The notes: generated from the sequence alone by a model not told the origin. A DNA stretch of 64,000 nt from an uncultured Prevotellaceae bacterium (GCA_949299545.1 CASGAM010000026.1:1-64000), one strand, 5' to 3'; shown: positions 20,901-29,440, counted from the first letter of the stretch. Numbers and translations: made by a program.

Positions 20901-21173
20901 ATGGGCAACAGCCGTTTCTCAGACCGTTGGATTGAGGATGGATCTTATCTCCGTTTGAAGAATGTGACGCTCAGCTACTATATTCCTATACGTAACACAT
21001 ATTTGCAAGGTATCACCATTTGGGGAGCTGCCAACAATCTGGTCACCTTTACCAAGTATTTAGGCGTTGATCCGGAGTTCAGTGCGAGCAATGATGTGTT
21101 GATGATGGGAATTGACCGTGGCTTGTTGGCCTATGGACGTACGTTCTCATTAGGAATAAAGATTAACTTGTAA
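17937..21173 (+). CDS. susC: SusC-like TonB-dependent outer-membrane transporter (second pair)
   Basis: 1078 residues with a signal peptide ending VMA, a carboxypeptidase-regulatory-like domain (ISGRVYDNATKQPAVGVSIT), the plug and a barrel ending SLGIKINL. The usual SusC plug motif KDAxATAIYG is reduced to MKNGTAIYGAKGANG, so this family member is divergent from the first copy. The Gln-rich, charged stretch after the signal peptide is unusual for a SusC. It is paired with the SusD encoded 3 bases downstream. Two unequal SusCD pairs in one operon match the Prevotella xus arrangement, where the pairs are thought to handle different xylan fragments. Confidence 0.93.
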   Translation: MKHIFLTYCLAAISCSQVMAQENAGNTAGQPVQDSLRQTITMKKTVPNVPMREISGRVYDNATKQPAVGVSITAYNNTRYAAMTDENGNFTISIPEYVTSLWMKADGYSSMQVGIGNGKKSVTAYMNSDVFGETYTSSITASSKKTVNVDYNNNDISIDGQIQNKLGGDIHVITRSGVPGQGVAMFMNGLNSLNSNAQPLIVIDGVITDLQLSRPSIHDGFFNNILANIMVEDIEKISVMKNGTAIYGAKGANGVILIETKRTKSMATKIDVSIGGSYEMLPSQPDLMDGSQYRIYASELIGSTGTTTNDFKFLQTDPKYYYYQMYHNNTDWQKEVYDEAFTQYYSINVQGGDDVANYNLSVGYTMADATLKNNSYSRFNLRLNSDIILADNLTARFDASYSDVTRDMRDDGTPANIGDGIISSPSFLSKIKSPFLSPYAFDSNGNISSYLAEADDYLSDVLSTKSYLNSLANPVSILHYGDGDNKNYFGNRLITFAITPKWEINKYWSISEHFALQLVNTDENYYLPVNGVPDYDIEGIGTVQNVAKALAGRQTVLMSNSYFNYYRQFNAHSLALHGGLRYMRDSYQLNTQTGYNSGNDKTPNMSTSLQYKSTDGTEDEVVDMNYYLTADYNWRERYYLSAAVSMNGSSKFGIDAVDGVKIGNYAWGFFPSAEAAWVLTNESWMNLDWLNYLRLNVGFDLVGNDDLDSKASRTYFIAQKLLTSAAGLTMGNIGNTQLQWETTARWTAGLSASVLKNRLNANVNFFHGTTSNLLSLSTLSYISGLKTNWKNSGEMKNYGVDVTMQARLLELKNWKWNVGFSMGHYKNEITSLPGGSFKTELYGATVLSQVGNPAGVFYGYKTDGVFATTAEAEAAGLYQVNEKGVKTYFGAGDVKFVDNGDHEINKEDMQIIGDPNPDLYGNIFTNLNWKNLSLNVVFNYSLGNDVYNYQRSILESGSRFYNQTTALLKRWTHEGQQTDIPKISYLDPMGNSRFSDRWIEDGSYLRLKNVTLSYYIPIRNTYLQGITIWGAANNLVTFTKYLGVDPEFSASNDVLMMGIDRGLLAYGRTFSLGIKINL

Positions 21174-21176
21174 TAA

Positions 21177-22841
21177 ATGAAATCAGATATTATGAAGACG
21201 AACAAAATATTAAATACAGGATTGGCGCTGTTGTTTAGTGCAGGTTTTACATTTACATCCTGTGTCGATACCGGGTCGAATTTGGTTGATTTTGACCCGA
21301 GTCTGGAAACGCCGAACGACACCGTGTATTCTCTTTTGGGCATTATCAACAAGATGCAGGCCATTGCAGACCGTACCATCGTGTTGGGAGAGGTTAAGGG
21401 TGATTTAGCCTCCGTGACAGATGCCGCCTTGTTGGATATTGCCAATCTGGCTAATTACACGGCCGGAACAGACAACCAATATAACAAGCCGGAGGATTAT
21501 TACGCTGTCATCCAGAATTGCAATTATTATATTTCCAAAGCCGACACGAACCTGGCTTTCCGTGGTGAGAAGGTGTTTATCCGCGAATATGCGGCGGTCA
21601 AGGCCTACAGGGCCTGGACCTATTTGCAGCTGGCCATCCATTACGGCAAGGTGCCGTTCTTCACCAAACCGTTGCTGACGGAACTGGAAGCAGACCCATC
21701 CTTATATCCGAAATATGACGTGAAACAGATCTGCGATTATTTTATTAAGGACTTGGCGCCTTATGTCGAAACCGATCTGCCTGATTTGGGTGGTACTTTC
21801 AGTAGTTATTTCATTCCGGTCAGAGCCTTGCTGGGCGACCTTTGTCTGTGGGCCGGTCGTTATCTCGAGGCAGCGACCTATTACCACGATTATCTGACAC
21901 ATGTGGATAATCCCATTCCCGTTGGTTTGAATTATATGAGATGGAATAACAGTGATTTCCAGGGTGCTTCGGGCACTTATTCCGCAACCTCCTCTGTTCT
22001 CTGTTATATACCGATGGAGGCATCTGAATACGATGGTATCATCAGTGAACTTGACGATGTTTTCACCTCAACGGAAGATAACCAGGATTATTATCAGGTA
22101 ACCAGCTCAAGCGGCTATGCAGAATTATCTGCAGCGCAGCGCTATGTTTTGGTCTATACGAATCCATCAACACAGTTGCAGGATACGATTTCCCCTGCGG
22201 ATGATTTCGTTTATAGCGATGAGATGATGCGTGGAGATTTAAGATATAGTTCCGTTTTTACTTTCGGCAAGTCTGCCGGTACGGACGGTTTCTCTGAGCG
22301 GACGCAGTCCATTCAAGGTAAATTCCCAACCAATGGCGTTCTCCTTTATCGTCCCGCTGCGCTTTATCTTCGTATGGCAGAGGCCTACAACCGGGCCGGT
22401 TTCCCGCAGTCGGCATTTGCAATCCTGAAATATGGGCTTTTTAATACGGCCATCAGCAGATACATCAGTGAAGATGAGCGCCAGCGTGCCGGAAGCCTTT
22501 TGACATGGAGCCAGTATAATTTTACAGTTGACAATACACAGGGAATCCATTCCAATGGAAGCGGTAACGCAGACGCAGATACTACCTATGTTATTCCGGA
22601 TGATTTGACTTCCCTCGAGGATTCCATTCTCTTTGTGGAAGATAAGATTTGCGATGAGATGGCGCTTGAGCTGGTTTTCGAAGGATCACGTTTCGGCGAT
22701 TTGCAGCGCATAGCCTTGCATCGTGATGATCCGCAGTTCCTGGCACGTAAGGTGGCAGCTAGAGGCGGAAAGAACAATTTCAATAACGAGTTGTTCGAAC
22801 GTCTGAAGGATAAGAACAACTGGTACCTGCCTTTGGAGTAG
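21177..22841 (+). CDS. susD: SusD-like glycan-binding lipoprotein (second pair)
   Basis: 554 residues with lipobox FTSC (Cys at about residue 28), then VDTGSNLVDFDP. TPR-type helices include VKAYRAWTYLQLAIHYGKVP, the conserved SusD helix, and the C-terminal signature MALELVFEGSRFGDLQRI. An alternative start is the ATG at 21192. Base composition is richer in GC than the FAS1 genes. It is the last gene of the operon; the next gene has its own promoter with tandem boxes. Surface lid for the second SusC. Confidence 0.93.
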   Translation: MKSDIMKTNKILNTGLALLFSAGFTFTSCVDTGSNLVDFDPSLETPNDTVYSLLGIINKMQAIADRTIVLGEVKGDLASVTDAALLDIANLANYTAGTDNQYNKPEDYYAVIQNCNYYISKADTNLAFRGEKVFIREYAAVKAYRAWTYLQLAIHYGKVPFFTKPLLTELEADPSLYPKYDVKQICDYFIKDLAPYVETDLPDLGGTFSSYFIPVRALLGDLCLWAGRYLEAATYYHDYLTHVDNPIPVGLNYMRWNNSDFQGASGTYSATSSVLCYIPMEASEYDGIISELDDVFTSTEDNQDYYQVTSSSGYAELSAAQRYVLVYTNPSTQLQDTISPADDFVYSDEMMRGDLRYSSVFTFGKSAGTDGFSERTQSIQGKFPTNGVLLYRPAALYLRMAEAYNRAGFPQSAFAILKYGLFNTAISRYISEDERQRAGSLLTWSQYNFTVDNTQGIHSNGSGNADADTTYVIPDDLTSLEDSILFVEDKICDEMALELVFEGSRFGDLQRIALHRDDPQFLARKVAARGGKNNFNNELFERLKDKNNWYLPLE

Positions 22842-22880
22842 TAGCCTGAAAGGCTGATTTTCAGCAAGGGCCTGCAAAAT

Positions 22881-22945
22881 GTTACATGGGCAAAATTATG
22901 TGATACATTTTATTTTGGGGGTGAAATTTAATCCGCTTAAATTAG
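22881..22945 (+). promoter_or_regulatory. Promoter of the large modular surface protein with tandem-box site
   Basis: Box 1 GTTACAT starts at 22881 and box 2 GATACAT at 22902, exactly 21 bases apart. A -7-like element TAAATTAG lies at 22938-22945, with its last four bases starting 40 bases after box 2, as at the FAS1-susC promoter, which also has TTAG. A competing candidate, TTATTTTG at 22910-22917, does not fit the spacing. Confidence 0.6.
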
Positions 22946-22953
22946 CCCCCAAA
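22914..22953. repeat. Palindrome spanning the promoter spacer and -7 region
   Basis: TTTGGGGG (22914-22921) pairs with CCCCCAAA (22946-22953), and the inner AATTTAA (22925-22931) pairs with TTAAATT (22937-22943) around a 5-base loop. A second small hairpin, ATACT/AGTAT, follows at 22953-22967. If the predicted -7 element is right, the first palindrome is mostly upstream of the transcript and would act as DNA, for example as an operator. Otherwise it could be a leader hairpin or terminator of the susC/susD operon. Confidence 0.5.
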
Positions 22954-23007
22954 TACTATGAGAGTATAAACTAACTTTTTTTATTAATCTTATTAATTTA
23001 ATAGCTT

Positions 23008-26000
23008 ATGAAGAAACGATTTTACATGATGGCCTGCGGGCTTATCGGTTTCGGAATGATGGCACAGGCTCAGGTCATAGCATCGCTGGGCTTTGAGGAA
23101 GGGGATAAGCAGTTTGTCAATCCCGACTCCTCTCAATTTGCAACATTCTATGCCGATCACATCAACCTTTACAGGGGTGACGCGTTCGATGAAAAATTTG
23201 AAGGTGACCGTACCGGCGACGGGAAGTATGCCTTAAAAGTTACAAACTCTGGAGATTTCTTAGGTAATACTTGGGATCGCGGTATTAAAATGCGCGGCCT
23301 CGAGATCGAACCCGAGACTTCTTATCGTGTGACTTTCTGGGTGAAAGCCAGTCCTACCTTTATCAATCCGAATGATGGTGCGACAAACAATACCAGTATC
23401 AAGTCTTCACTTTCCATCGGTAAAGAGAATCTTGAGGCTCCGTTCCTTACCCAAAACGGAACTGAATATTGGTATAACTGGACGAGCGGCATGACCGGTG
23501 ACTGGCGCCGTCTTTCTTTTGTTTCTTATTTCTCAAGCAAGGATGTTCAGGATCAGTATTTTGACAATTATGACAACAATACATTGATCAAGCCTAATGA
23601 GGAAGATCCTACAAAGATGGATACGATTGCTTGGACGGATGTTTATGGCGGAATGACCTCTTTCCATGACGAGTATTTCCTGACTATCAACATGTATAAT
23701 CCGGGCGAGTATATTCTGGATGACATCGTGATTGAGAAGGCCAACATCACTGGTTGTACTTATAATTGGGATGCCATCAGGGTTGATTTCGGCTATCCTA
23801 CCAATATTGCCGATTTGGCTAAAGCCAGTGAAGATCCTATCGGTATTCGTTTGTTGCCAAATGAATGGGTAAAGGTGATGAACGGCGAAGAGGAAGTAGA
23901 AGTCTTCAGTGTTGAATGCCATGATGACGGTTATCTTTATATTTTCGTAGCTGATGAGTCAGTACTCGGAGATAATGAGGAAAATATCCGTGTCAGCTTC
24001 ACCCCGGGTGACGATTGTCCGGTAATCTATACTTCTGACAAACGTCCGAGTATGGACATTTCAGGTGAGGTAAAAGTACTTCCGTTTGAAAATGAGGTGA
24101 TCTATTTGGATGAAAACATCGATGAGTTGAACTATGCGTGGTTGCCACCTACTATGATTTCTTCACAGCCTGAGAATGGTAGTTTCGATCTTGATCCGGA
24201 GACTTTCAAGGAGCTCGTCGTGACTTATGACAGAAAATTAAGCGTCGGTGGAAGTACAACAGCTATTCTGACTGATGGCAACGGTGTTTTAACTGTTGAT
24301 TTGACAGATGGTATGTATCTTTCTGAAGATGGTTGCTCTCTGTGTATTCCTATTGGTGAACGTACAAATGGAGAGTACTATGTAACTATTAGTAGCGCTG
24401 AGAACGAATACGGAATTGCATCATACGAAGAGCAGAAGATAAAATTCTCTATCGGTATTGATAATGACACGACCAAGTCTGAAGTTATTTATGCGCCAGA
24501 CTTCAATGCCGTACAGGCAGGAACATTCCCGAAAGGTTGGGTTTGGACCGGAGATAATGGTGAAGTGCATGAGTATGGCTTGAACGACGATGGCTCTATT
24601 TACAATTATAACTATGGTGGTGTCAATCCGAATGGTTATCAAGGTGGACCACGTATGTATGAAGGCTTCAGCGGTGATTTCTCAAAGGCCATTTATTGGC
24701 GTTCAGCTGGAGAAGCCGGTACATTGACTTATGGAGCCCAGGTTGAAGACTACCTGACAGGTGAGGATGATGTGACAGTTTCTCCTGACATGGATCCAGA
24801 AATTGCTTTGTATCTGACTCCGCGTAAGTATCAGGTTTCATTCCGTATGGCCGCTTGGAAAGTTGAGCCGAAGTTCGACTTCATTCTTGAAAGAGTTGGA
24901 AGCACGGAACCAGTTGCACAGTTCCTTGATGTTGTGGCTGTTCCAAATATGAACGGTGCCACGGGTTATGTAGAGGGTTCTGTAGAGATTTCAACAGAAT
25001 TTACGGTAGACAAGGCTGGTTATTATGTGTTGAAGTTCTATACGGATCCAGCATGGCAGGAAATGTTGTTGGCAAATGTACGTCTCATCAGCAAACCTTC
25101 TGATGCTGCTTATTACAAACAGTTGTTGGGTGAAGCTGTGGACAGCGCATTGGTTGTTCAGCAGATGGCCGCAGATGCAAGTTACGATGGCGAAACAAAG
25201 ACCGCATTGAATGAAACTCTTGAGTATGCTCAAAATACTCACTTTACGGCTCCGTCTGCAGTTGAAAATGTAAGAACTGATTTGTTTGCTTTGTGTGGTA
25301 AAATGTTGACCCGTATTACTAATGTAGACAATTATACGCCTGACATGCAGGAATTGAGAGATTCGCTTGCAAGTTATGAAGGTAAGAAGTATGCACAGGT
25401 AAAAGAATGTGTAGAAGCTGAGAAGTTCTTGGCTGAATATGGTGAAGCTAATCTGTTGGAAATGAATGATTCCGTTTTGAATGCTGTTACTGCAGAACTT
25501 GCCCGTCAAGTGACTGTCGTAACGAATGTCAGAGGATATGTCGATGCTTTGACTTACCGCTTGATGAAAGCTGTTGAAACTGCTAATAACATTAAGACTG
25601 ATGCTCCGAGCCTGATTCTTGATGCAGAAAGTGCAATCTTTGACGATGACAGGGCTGCTGATTACCTGAACGATGCCAATAAGGCTACCATCTATCAGAT
25701 TTTGGCAGAAAATGCTGAAATACCTGCTGAGATGAAAGATACGCTGAGAAGTCTTACCGAAACAGAAGCTTCCGGTGCATACAGAATCCTGGCTACCGGT
25801 ATCGATGTGACCGGTTATGTTAAGAACCCGAACTTCTACTCATATTTGACGAACGGTACCGATTCAATGTCTACGGAAAATACGCCGGGATGGAGTTTTG
25901 ATGGATTTATCCATACGAGTGGTGACGCTTATTATGTGGCCTCTGACGTTAAACCGGTTGCCGATACCCGAATCAATGGTTATAGAAATATGTATAATGC

Positions 26001-26550
26001 ATATCAGCGCATCAGCAACTTGCCGGTCGGTGTTTACGATATCAGTATGGAAACACGTACTGCTACAGGTAAGATCGGTGTTAATGACTCTACCGGCCGT
26101 CCTGACATGTTCTTCTGGGTCAGCACAGCAGAAGGTGACACATTGTTTACTGCATTTGCAGAAGCTGCAATGGATTATACTTTAGGTTGGGGCGGTTGTC
26201 CTGTTTCTATCAAGGGTGTTGAAGTTAAGGAAGGAACCGTATTGTCCTTCGGTGTCAAGGAAGCTTATACATCCGGCAAGAGCTTGAATACCGACGGTAC
26301 CGATCAGGGTTCTTGGGATACCAATACTTATGCCGATGATGTACGTCTTTATCTGACAGCTCCGCTCGCCGGCTATGATTATAAGAAAGCCGCTGATGGC
26401 ATTGCAGATGTCGAAGCAGCAGAACCGGTATCATACGAGTACTATACAGTAGATGGTATCCGCCTGACTAAGCCGCAGAGAGGCATCAACATCGTTAAGA
26501 CATTCCGTGCAGACGGAACGGTAGATGTCAAGACTGTTATTGTCAAATAA
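23008..26550 (+). CDS. Large modular surface protein, likely xylan-binding (SusE-position)
   Basis: 1180 residues with a signal peptide ending AQA. Residues 22-250 look like a jelly-roll carbohydrate-binding module (ASLGFEEG start, then TSYRVTFWVKAS and ILDDIVIEKA). Residues about 379-500 form an SbsA/Ig-like domain beginning PPTMISSQPENGSFDL. A second beta-sandwich ends YYVLKFYTDPAW near residue 680, then a helical region (about 690-930) and another binding-like module. The protein ends with the sorting-like tail YYTVDGIRLTKPQRGINIV...KTVIVK. No catalytic motif was recognised. It occupies the position of susE after two susC/susD pairs, and its middle resembles the C-terminal half of the CE1 protein at 46712. 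Function is inferred as glycan binding. Confidence 0.8.
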   Translation: MKKRFYMMACGLIGFGMMAQAQVIASLGFEEGDKQFVNPDSSQFATFYADHINLYRGDAFDEKFEGDRTGDGKYALKVTNSGDFLGNTWDRGIKMRGLEIEPETSYRVTFWVKASPTFINPNDGATNNTSIKSSLSIGKENLEAPFLTQNGTEYWYNWTSGMTGDWRRLSFVSYFSSKDVQDQYFDNYDNNTLIKPNEEDPTKMDTIAWTDVYGGMTSFHDEYFLTINMYNPGEYILDDIVIEKANITGCTYNWDAIRVDFGYPTNIADLAKASEDPIGIRLLPNEWVKVMNGEEEVEVFSVECHDDGYLYIFVADESVLGDNEENIRVSFTPGDDCPVIYTSDKRPSMDISGEVKVLPFENEVIYLDENIDELNYAWLPPTMISSQPENGSFDLDPETFKELVVTYDRKLSVGGSTTAILTDGNGVLTVDLTDGMYLSEDGCSLCIPIGERTNGEYYVTISSAENEYGIASYEEQKIKFSIGIDNDTTKSEVIYAPDFNAVQAGTFPKGWVWTGDNGEVHEYGLNDDGSIYNYNYGGVNPNGYQGGPRMYEGFSGDFSKAIYWRSAGEAGTLTYGAQVEDYLTGEDDVTVSPDMDPEIALYLTPRKYQVSFRMAAWKVEPKFDFILERVGSTEPVAQFLDVVAVPNMNGATGYVEGSVEISTEFTVDKAGYYVLKFYTDPAWQEMLLANVRLISKPSDAAYYKQLLGEAVDSALVVQQMAADASYDGETKTALNETLEYAQNTHFTAPSAVENVRTDLFALCGKMLTRITNVDNYTPDMQELRDSLASYEGKKYAQVKECVEAEKFLAEYGEANLLEMNDSVLNAVTAELARQVTVVTNVRGYVDALTYRLMKAVETANNIKTDAPSLILDAESAIFDDDRAADYLNDANKATIYQILAENAEIPAEMKDTLRSLTETEASGAYRILATGIDVTGYVKNPNFYSYLTNGTDSMSTENTPGWSFDGFIHTSGDAYYVASDVKPVADTRINGYRNMYNAYQRISNLPVGVYDISMETRTATGKIGVNDSTGRPDMFFWVSTAEGDTLFTAFAEAAMDYTLGWGGCPVSIKGVEVKEGTVLSFGVKEAYTSGKSLNTDGTDQGSWDTNTYADDVRLYLTAPLAGYDYKKAADGIADVEAAEPVSYEYYTVDGIRLTKPQRGINIVKTFRADGTVDVKTVIVK

Positions 26551-26578
26551 AGGTTTGTTGAATAATTGATTATTGGTT

Positions 26579-26612
26579 AGAAGAGCCGGTTGAATGATCC
26601 GGCTCTTCTTTA
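26579..26612 (+). terminator. Intrinsic terminator before the GH98 gene
   Basis: A perfect 11-bp stem (26579-26589 with 26599-26609) with a 9-base loop is followed by a short T-rich stretch. No convincing promoter lies between it and the GH98 start at 26645, so partial read-through probably feeds GH98. Confidence 0.75.
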
Positions 26613-26644
26613 TTATGAATAAATAATGTGAATTATCGAATAAT

Positions 26645-29269
26645 ATGAAGAGAATACCACGAATAAAGCAAATATTTCTTTTTCTTTGTCTGTTGGCATC
26701 TGTGCAGTATGGTTTTTCGCAGCAAAGAAGACCCATCAGTTCGGAGTCACCTTTATGGTTGATACATATTGATGTGTGGAACAAGGCCGATCCTCGAAAA
26801 ATCATCGACCTGATACCGGAAGAGATCAAGCCTTTCGTATGTTTCAATCTGTCGCTTTCCTGTTCTTATGATACCGACAGGGATGTGTATAAGATGCCTC
26901 AGAATGCCATACGCACTTATAAATCATGGGCATCCGTATGCCAGGCCAATAACGTTTGGTTTACTTGCCAGCCGGCCAGTGGCGGTCATACCCATCTGGA
27001 TGATGATGACCTGGAAATCTTTGAATATTTCTACAAGCGTTATCCCAATTTCCTCGGTTGGAACTATGCAGAACAGTTCTGGGGCTTTAACGAGCCCAAT
27101 GACGAGAGTTCAAGTACCATTGCAGAACGTTTGGAACTTTTTGCCAAACTGGTGCCTATGGCGCATAAGTATGGCGGTTTCCTGACCATCAGCTTTTGTG
27201 GAAACATTTGGTCGCACGACCTCAATCCGGTAGGGATGATGAAAGGGAACAAAGAACTTTACGAAGCCTGCAAGGCATATCCTGATGCCATCCTGTGGCT
27301 TTACAAGTACACGACGACGAGTTGTTTCTACAATAATGAGAGTGTGACCTTCGCGCCGTTCATATCAGGCCTCTCCAATTATTACGGAGTCCGTTATGAT
27401 AACTGTGGATGGAATGGTTCATTGACACATGTGTTGGGAGAAGGTTGCCCAAATACTTATCCTGTTTCTGCCGGAATCGGAACCGTAATGGAGCAAACCT
27501 GCGTCAACGGCGGTGCCGTGTGGGACGGTCCCGAACTTATCTGGACCGAGGACTTCCAGAACCTTAATAATACCGTTGTCAGTGGCTATACGCAACGCAA
27601 CTGGGGTACATTTCCCGGTTTCCGTAATGCCTGGTTGGATATGTTTTCAAAGATTATCGACGGAACCTTATACATACCTACACGCGAAGAAGTTGTCGGT
27701 AAGACCAAGATTGTCATTGTCAATGATGTGACCTATGGATCAAGTGAAGACAAAAATGCGGCATGGGCAGAATTGTATGACGGACTTTACAAGCAAACAG
27801 ATCCCTTTAATGTGAACAACGGTTATTGGATGGACAACCATTGTTATTTTAAAAGTACCGGCCGTTACGCTGCTATTCCGGTCACCATCGGATTGAATGA
27901 TGAATTGGCGCAGTCTATCCCCGTACAGATCAGGAAATCGTCCTATAAGACACGCTGGTCAACAGTTAACAAGAAGGTTGATGAATTTAATTCTTATTAT
28001 CCTGAAATCAGTAAGGGCGACCTCTACGTATCAAGATTTAAAAATCAGTTGGTTACTTACACACCTTATACTTATTTGAATAGCAAGCAAACAGCGTCTG
28101 CAATCGTACCCTTATTGTATAATACCTGCGACAGCATCGGATTGACATGGGGAAAACTCAGCAGCGGAGTCGTAAGAGAGTATGCCGATCATATTGATTT
28201 CTATCTCAACAACTACCGCACAGACACCACGGCGATGGTTGCTGACAGGATTATTATCTACGGGGCAAAGTCAGAGCCGCAATACGAACTTGAAACGCGC
28301 GTTGAAACTAAAGCTGAAGCCTCAGCACAGTGGGATGCTGCAACGGGAAACTATACGCTGGAAGTTAAACATATGGGGCCGGTTGATGTGACAATCACCT
28401 GTGCCGGCGATGCTTTGGATCGTAGTACGGATGTTGCCAACAGCTCTCCTTTAAAGATGCCGAAACAGCCCGAAGATTATTATGGAGAGTTGATTATAGA
28501 AGCTGAAGATATGGATTACAAGAGTGTGAGAAGCTGCGTGTTGGATCCTTATACGTTCTATCCCGATGTTTTCGGTCATGCGGGGAACGGGTTTATTGAT
28601 ATGGGAACTAATACCGATGGTTCAATCAGGACAGATGTCAATATTGCCAATGCTACCGACTATAATGTCAGCGTGAGATACACCTCTCCAAAGAATAAAG
28701 GCGTTGTGACGGTGGCAGCCGGCAGGGTTCGCAAGACGGTAACATTCCAAAAGACAGAGCAGAATGAATGGAAAAAGGCTACGATAAAGGTGGCTTTGAG
28801 CGAAGGTGATAACAAAGTGACCATATCCAACCCCAGCGGACTTGATTGTTATATAGACAATATCACCATTACACCGGCTGATCTTCCGGCAGAGGAGTTC
28901 GAGATAACAGTCAGAGACAGCGAGCACGGAACGGTAACTCCACAAGTGGCCGCAGCACCCGAAGGAGAGCTGGTGACCCTCGATGTTAAGCCGGATGCCG
29001 GTTATAAGTTGGCCGGTTGGACGATTATCCACGGTGATGTACAGATAGGCGAAGACAATACATTTGTGATGCCCGATGACATTGTGACACTTGTGCCTGT
29101 TTTTTCTATTGATACAGCCGTTGATCATGTCGTTGCCGATTTCCTGCCATCGTTGTCGGAAAGCGAGATATATGATGTCAATGGTGTGAAACATCAGACC
29201 CTTCAAAAGGGAATGAATATCATCAGGACTGTCGGCGGAACAGTTCGTAAAGTCTATGTCATGCCTTAA
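26645..29269 (+). CDS. GH98 endo-glycosidase (probable endo-xylanase) with CBM35-like module
   Basis: 874 residues with a signal peptide ending GFSQ. Residues about 30-340 match the GH98 catalytic barrel (PLWLIHIDVWNKADPRKIID, FVCFNLSLS, NFLGWNYAEQFWGF), followed by the family's C-terminal beta-sandwich to about 600. Residues about 615-750 form a CBM6/35-like module starting ELIIEAEDMDY and ending DCYIDNITI. An InlB-type repeat (VTLDVKPDAGYKLAGW) and a sorting-like tail (IYDVNGVKHQTLQKGMNII) finish the protein. GH98 is best known for blood-group endo-beta-galactosidases, but a Bacteroides ovatus member in a xylan locus is an endo-xylanase. Context supports xylanase activity here, probably at the cell surface. 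Confidence 0.85.
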   Translation: MKRIPRIKQIFLFLCLLASVQYGFSQQRRPISSESPLWLIHIDVWNKADPRKIIDLIPEEIKPFVCFNLSLSCSYDTDRDVYKMPQNAIRTYKSWASVCQANNVWFTCQPASGGHTHLDDDDLEIFEYFYKRYPNFLGWNYAEQFWGFNEPNDESSSTIAERLELFAKLVPMAHKYGGFLTISFCGNIWSHDLNPVGMMKGNKELYEACKAYPDAILWLYKYTTTSCFYNNESVTFAPFISGLSNYYGVRYDNCGWNGSLTHVLGEGCPNTYPVSAGIGTVMEQTCVNGGAVWDGPELIWTEDFQNLNNTVVSGYTQRNWGTFPGFRNAWLDMFSKIIDGTLYIPTREEVVGKTKIVIVNDVTYGSSEDKNAAWAELYDGLYKQTDPFNVNNGYWMDNHCYFKSTGRYAAIPVTIGLNDELAQSIPVQIRKSSYKTRWSTVNKKVDEFNSYYPEISKGDLYVSRFKNQLVTYTPYTYLNSKQTASAIVPLLYNTCDSIGLTWGKLSSGVVREYADHIDFYLNNYRTDTTAMVADRIIIYGAKSEPQYELETRVETKAEASAQWDAATGNYTLEVKHMGPVDVTITCAGDALDRSTDVANSSPLKMPKQPEDYYGELIIEAEDMDYKSVRSCVLDPYTFYPDVFGHAGNGFIDMGTNTDGSIRTDVNIANATDYNVSVRYTSPKNKGVVTVAAGRVRKTVTFQKTEQNEWKKATIKVALSEGDNKVTISNPSGLDCYIDNITITPADLPAEEFEITVRDSEHGTVTPQVAAAPEGELVTLDVKPDAGYKLAGWTIIHGDVQIGEDNTFVMPDDIVTLVPVFSIDTAVDHVVADFLPSLSESEIYDVNGVKHQTLQKGMNIIRTVGGTVRKVYVMP

Positions 29270-29309
29270 CGGCCTGGCAAAGGTTTATCCCACCTCTCTG
29301 CATGAAGGC

Positions 29310-29346
29310 GTGCGCACGTTTTTCGTTTAAATAACGTGCCGCGCAC
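29310..29346 (+). terminator. Hairpin after GH98, possible terminator
   Basis: GTGCGC (29310-29315) pairs with GCGCAC (29341-29346) and the inner ACGTT (29316-29320) with AACGT (29333-29337), with a 3-base bulge. No T tract follows, so termination is uncertain. Confidence 0.35.
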
Positions 29347-29370
29347 TCTTACATACAGAAGGTTTTTTCA

Positions 29371-29440
29371 AAAAGTCCTTCACTCCTTCACCTCTCCTGT
29401 TTACAACTTGCAGGACAGGCGCTTACGGGTGAAGGACTTT
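29371..29440 (+). repeat. Left arm of a 70-bp inverted repeat pair
   Basis: This 70-base segment is about 83% identical (58 of 70 by eye) to the inverse complement of 29752-29821. It begins AAAAGTCCTTCACTCCTTCA and ends GGGTGAAGGACTTT, so the arm is also an imperfect palindrome at its own ends. It may be the end of a small non-autonomous mobile element or a dispersed intergenic repeat. No transposase lies between the arms. Confidence 0.7.

Noticed and set aside
22910..22917. TTATTTTG as the -7 element of the 23008 gene
   Set aside because: It resembles TAnnTTTG but lies only 12 bases after the second box. The element at 22938-22945 has the 40-base spacing shared by the other promoters.
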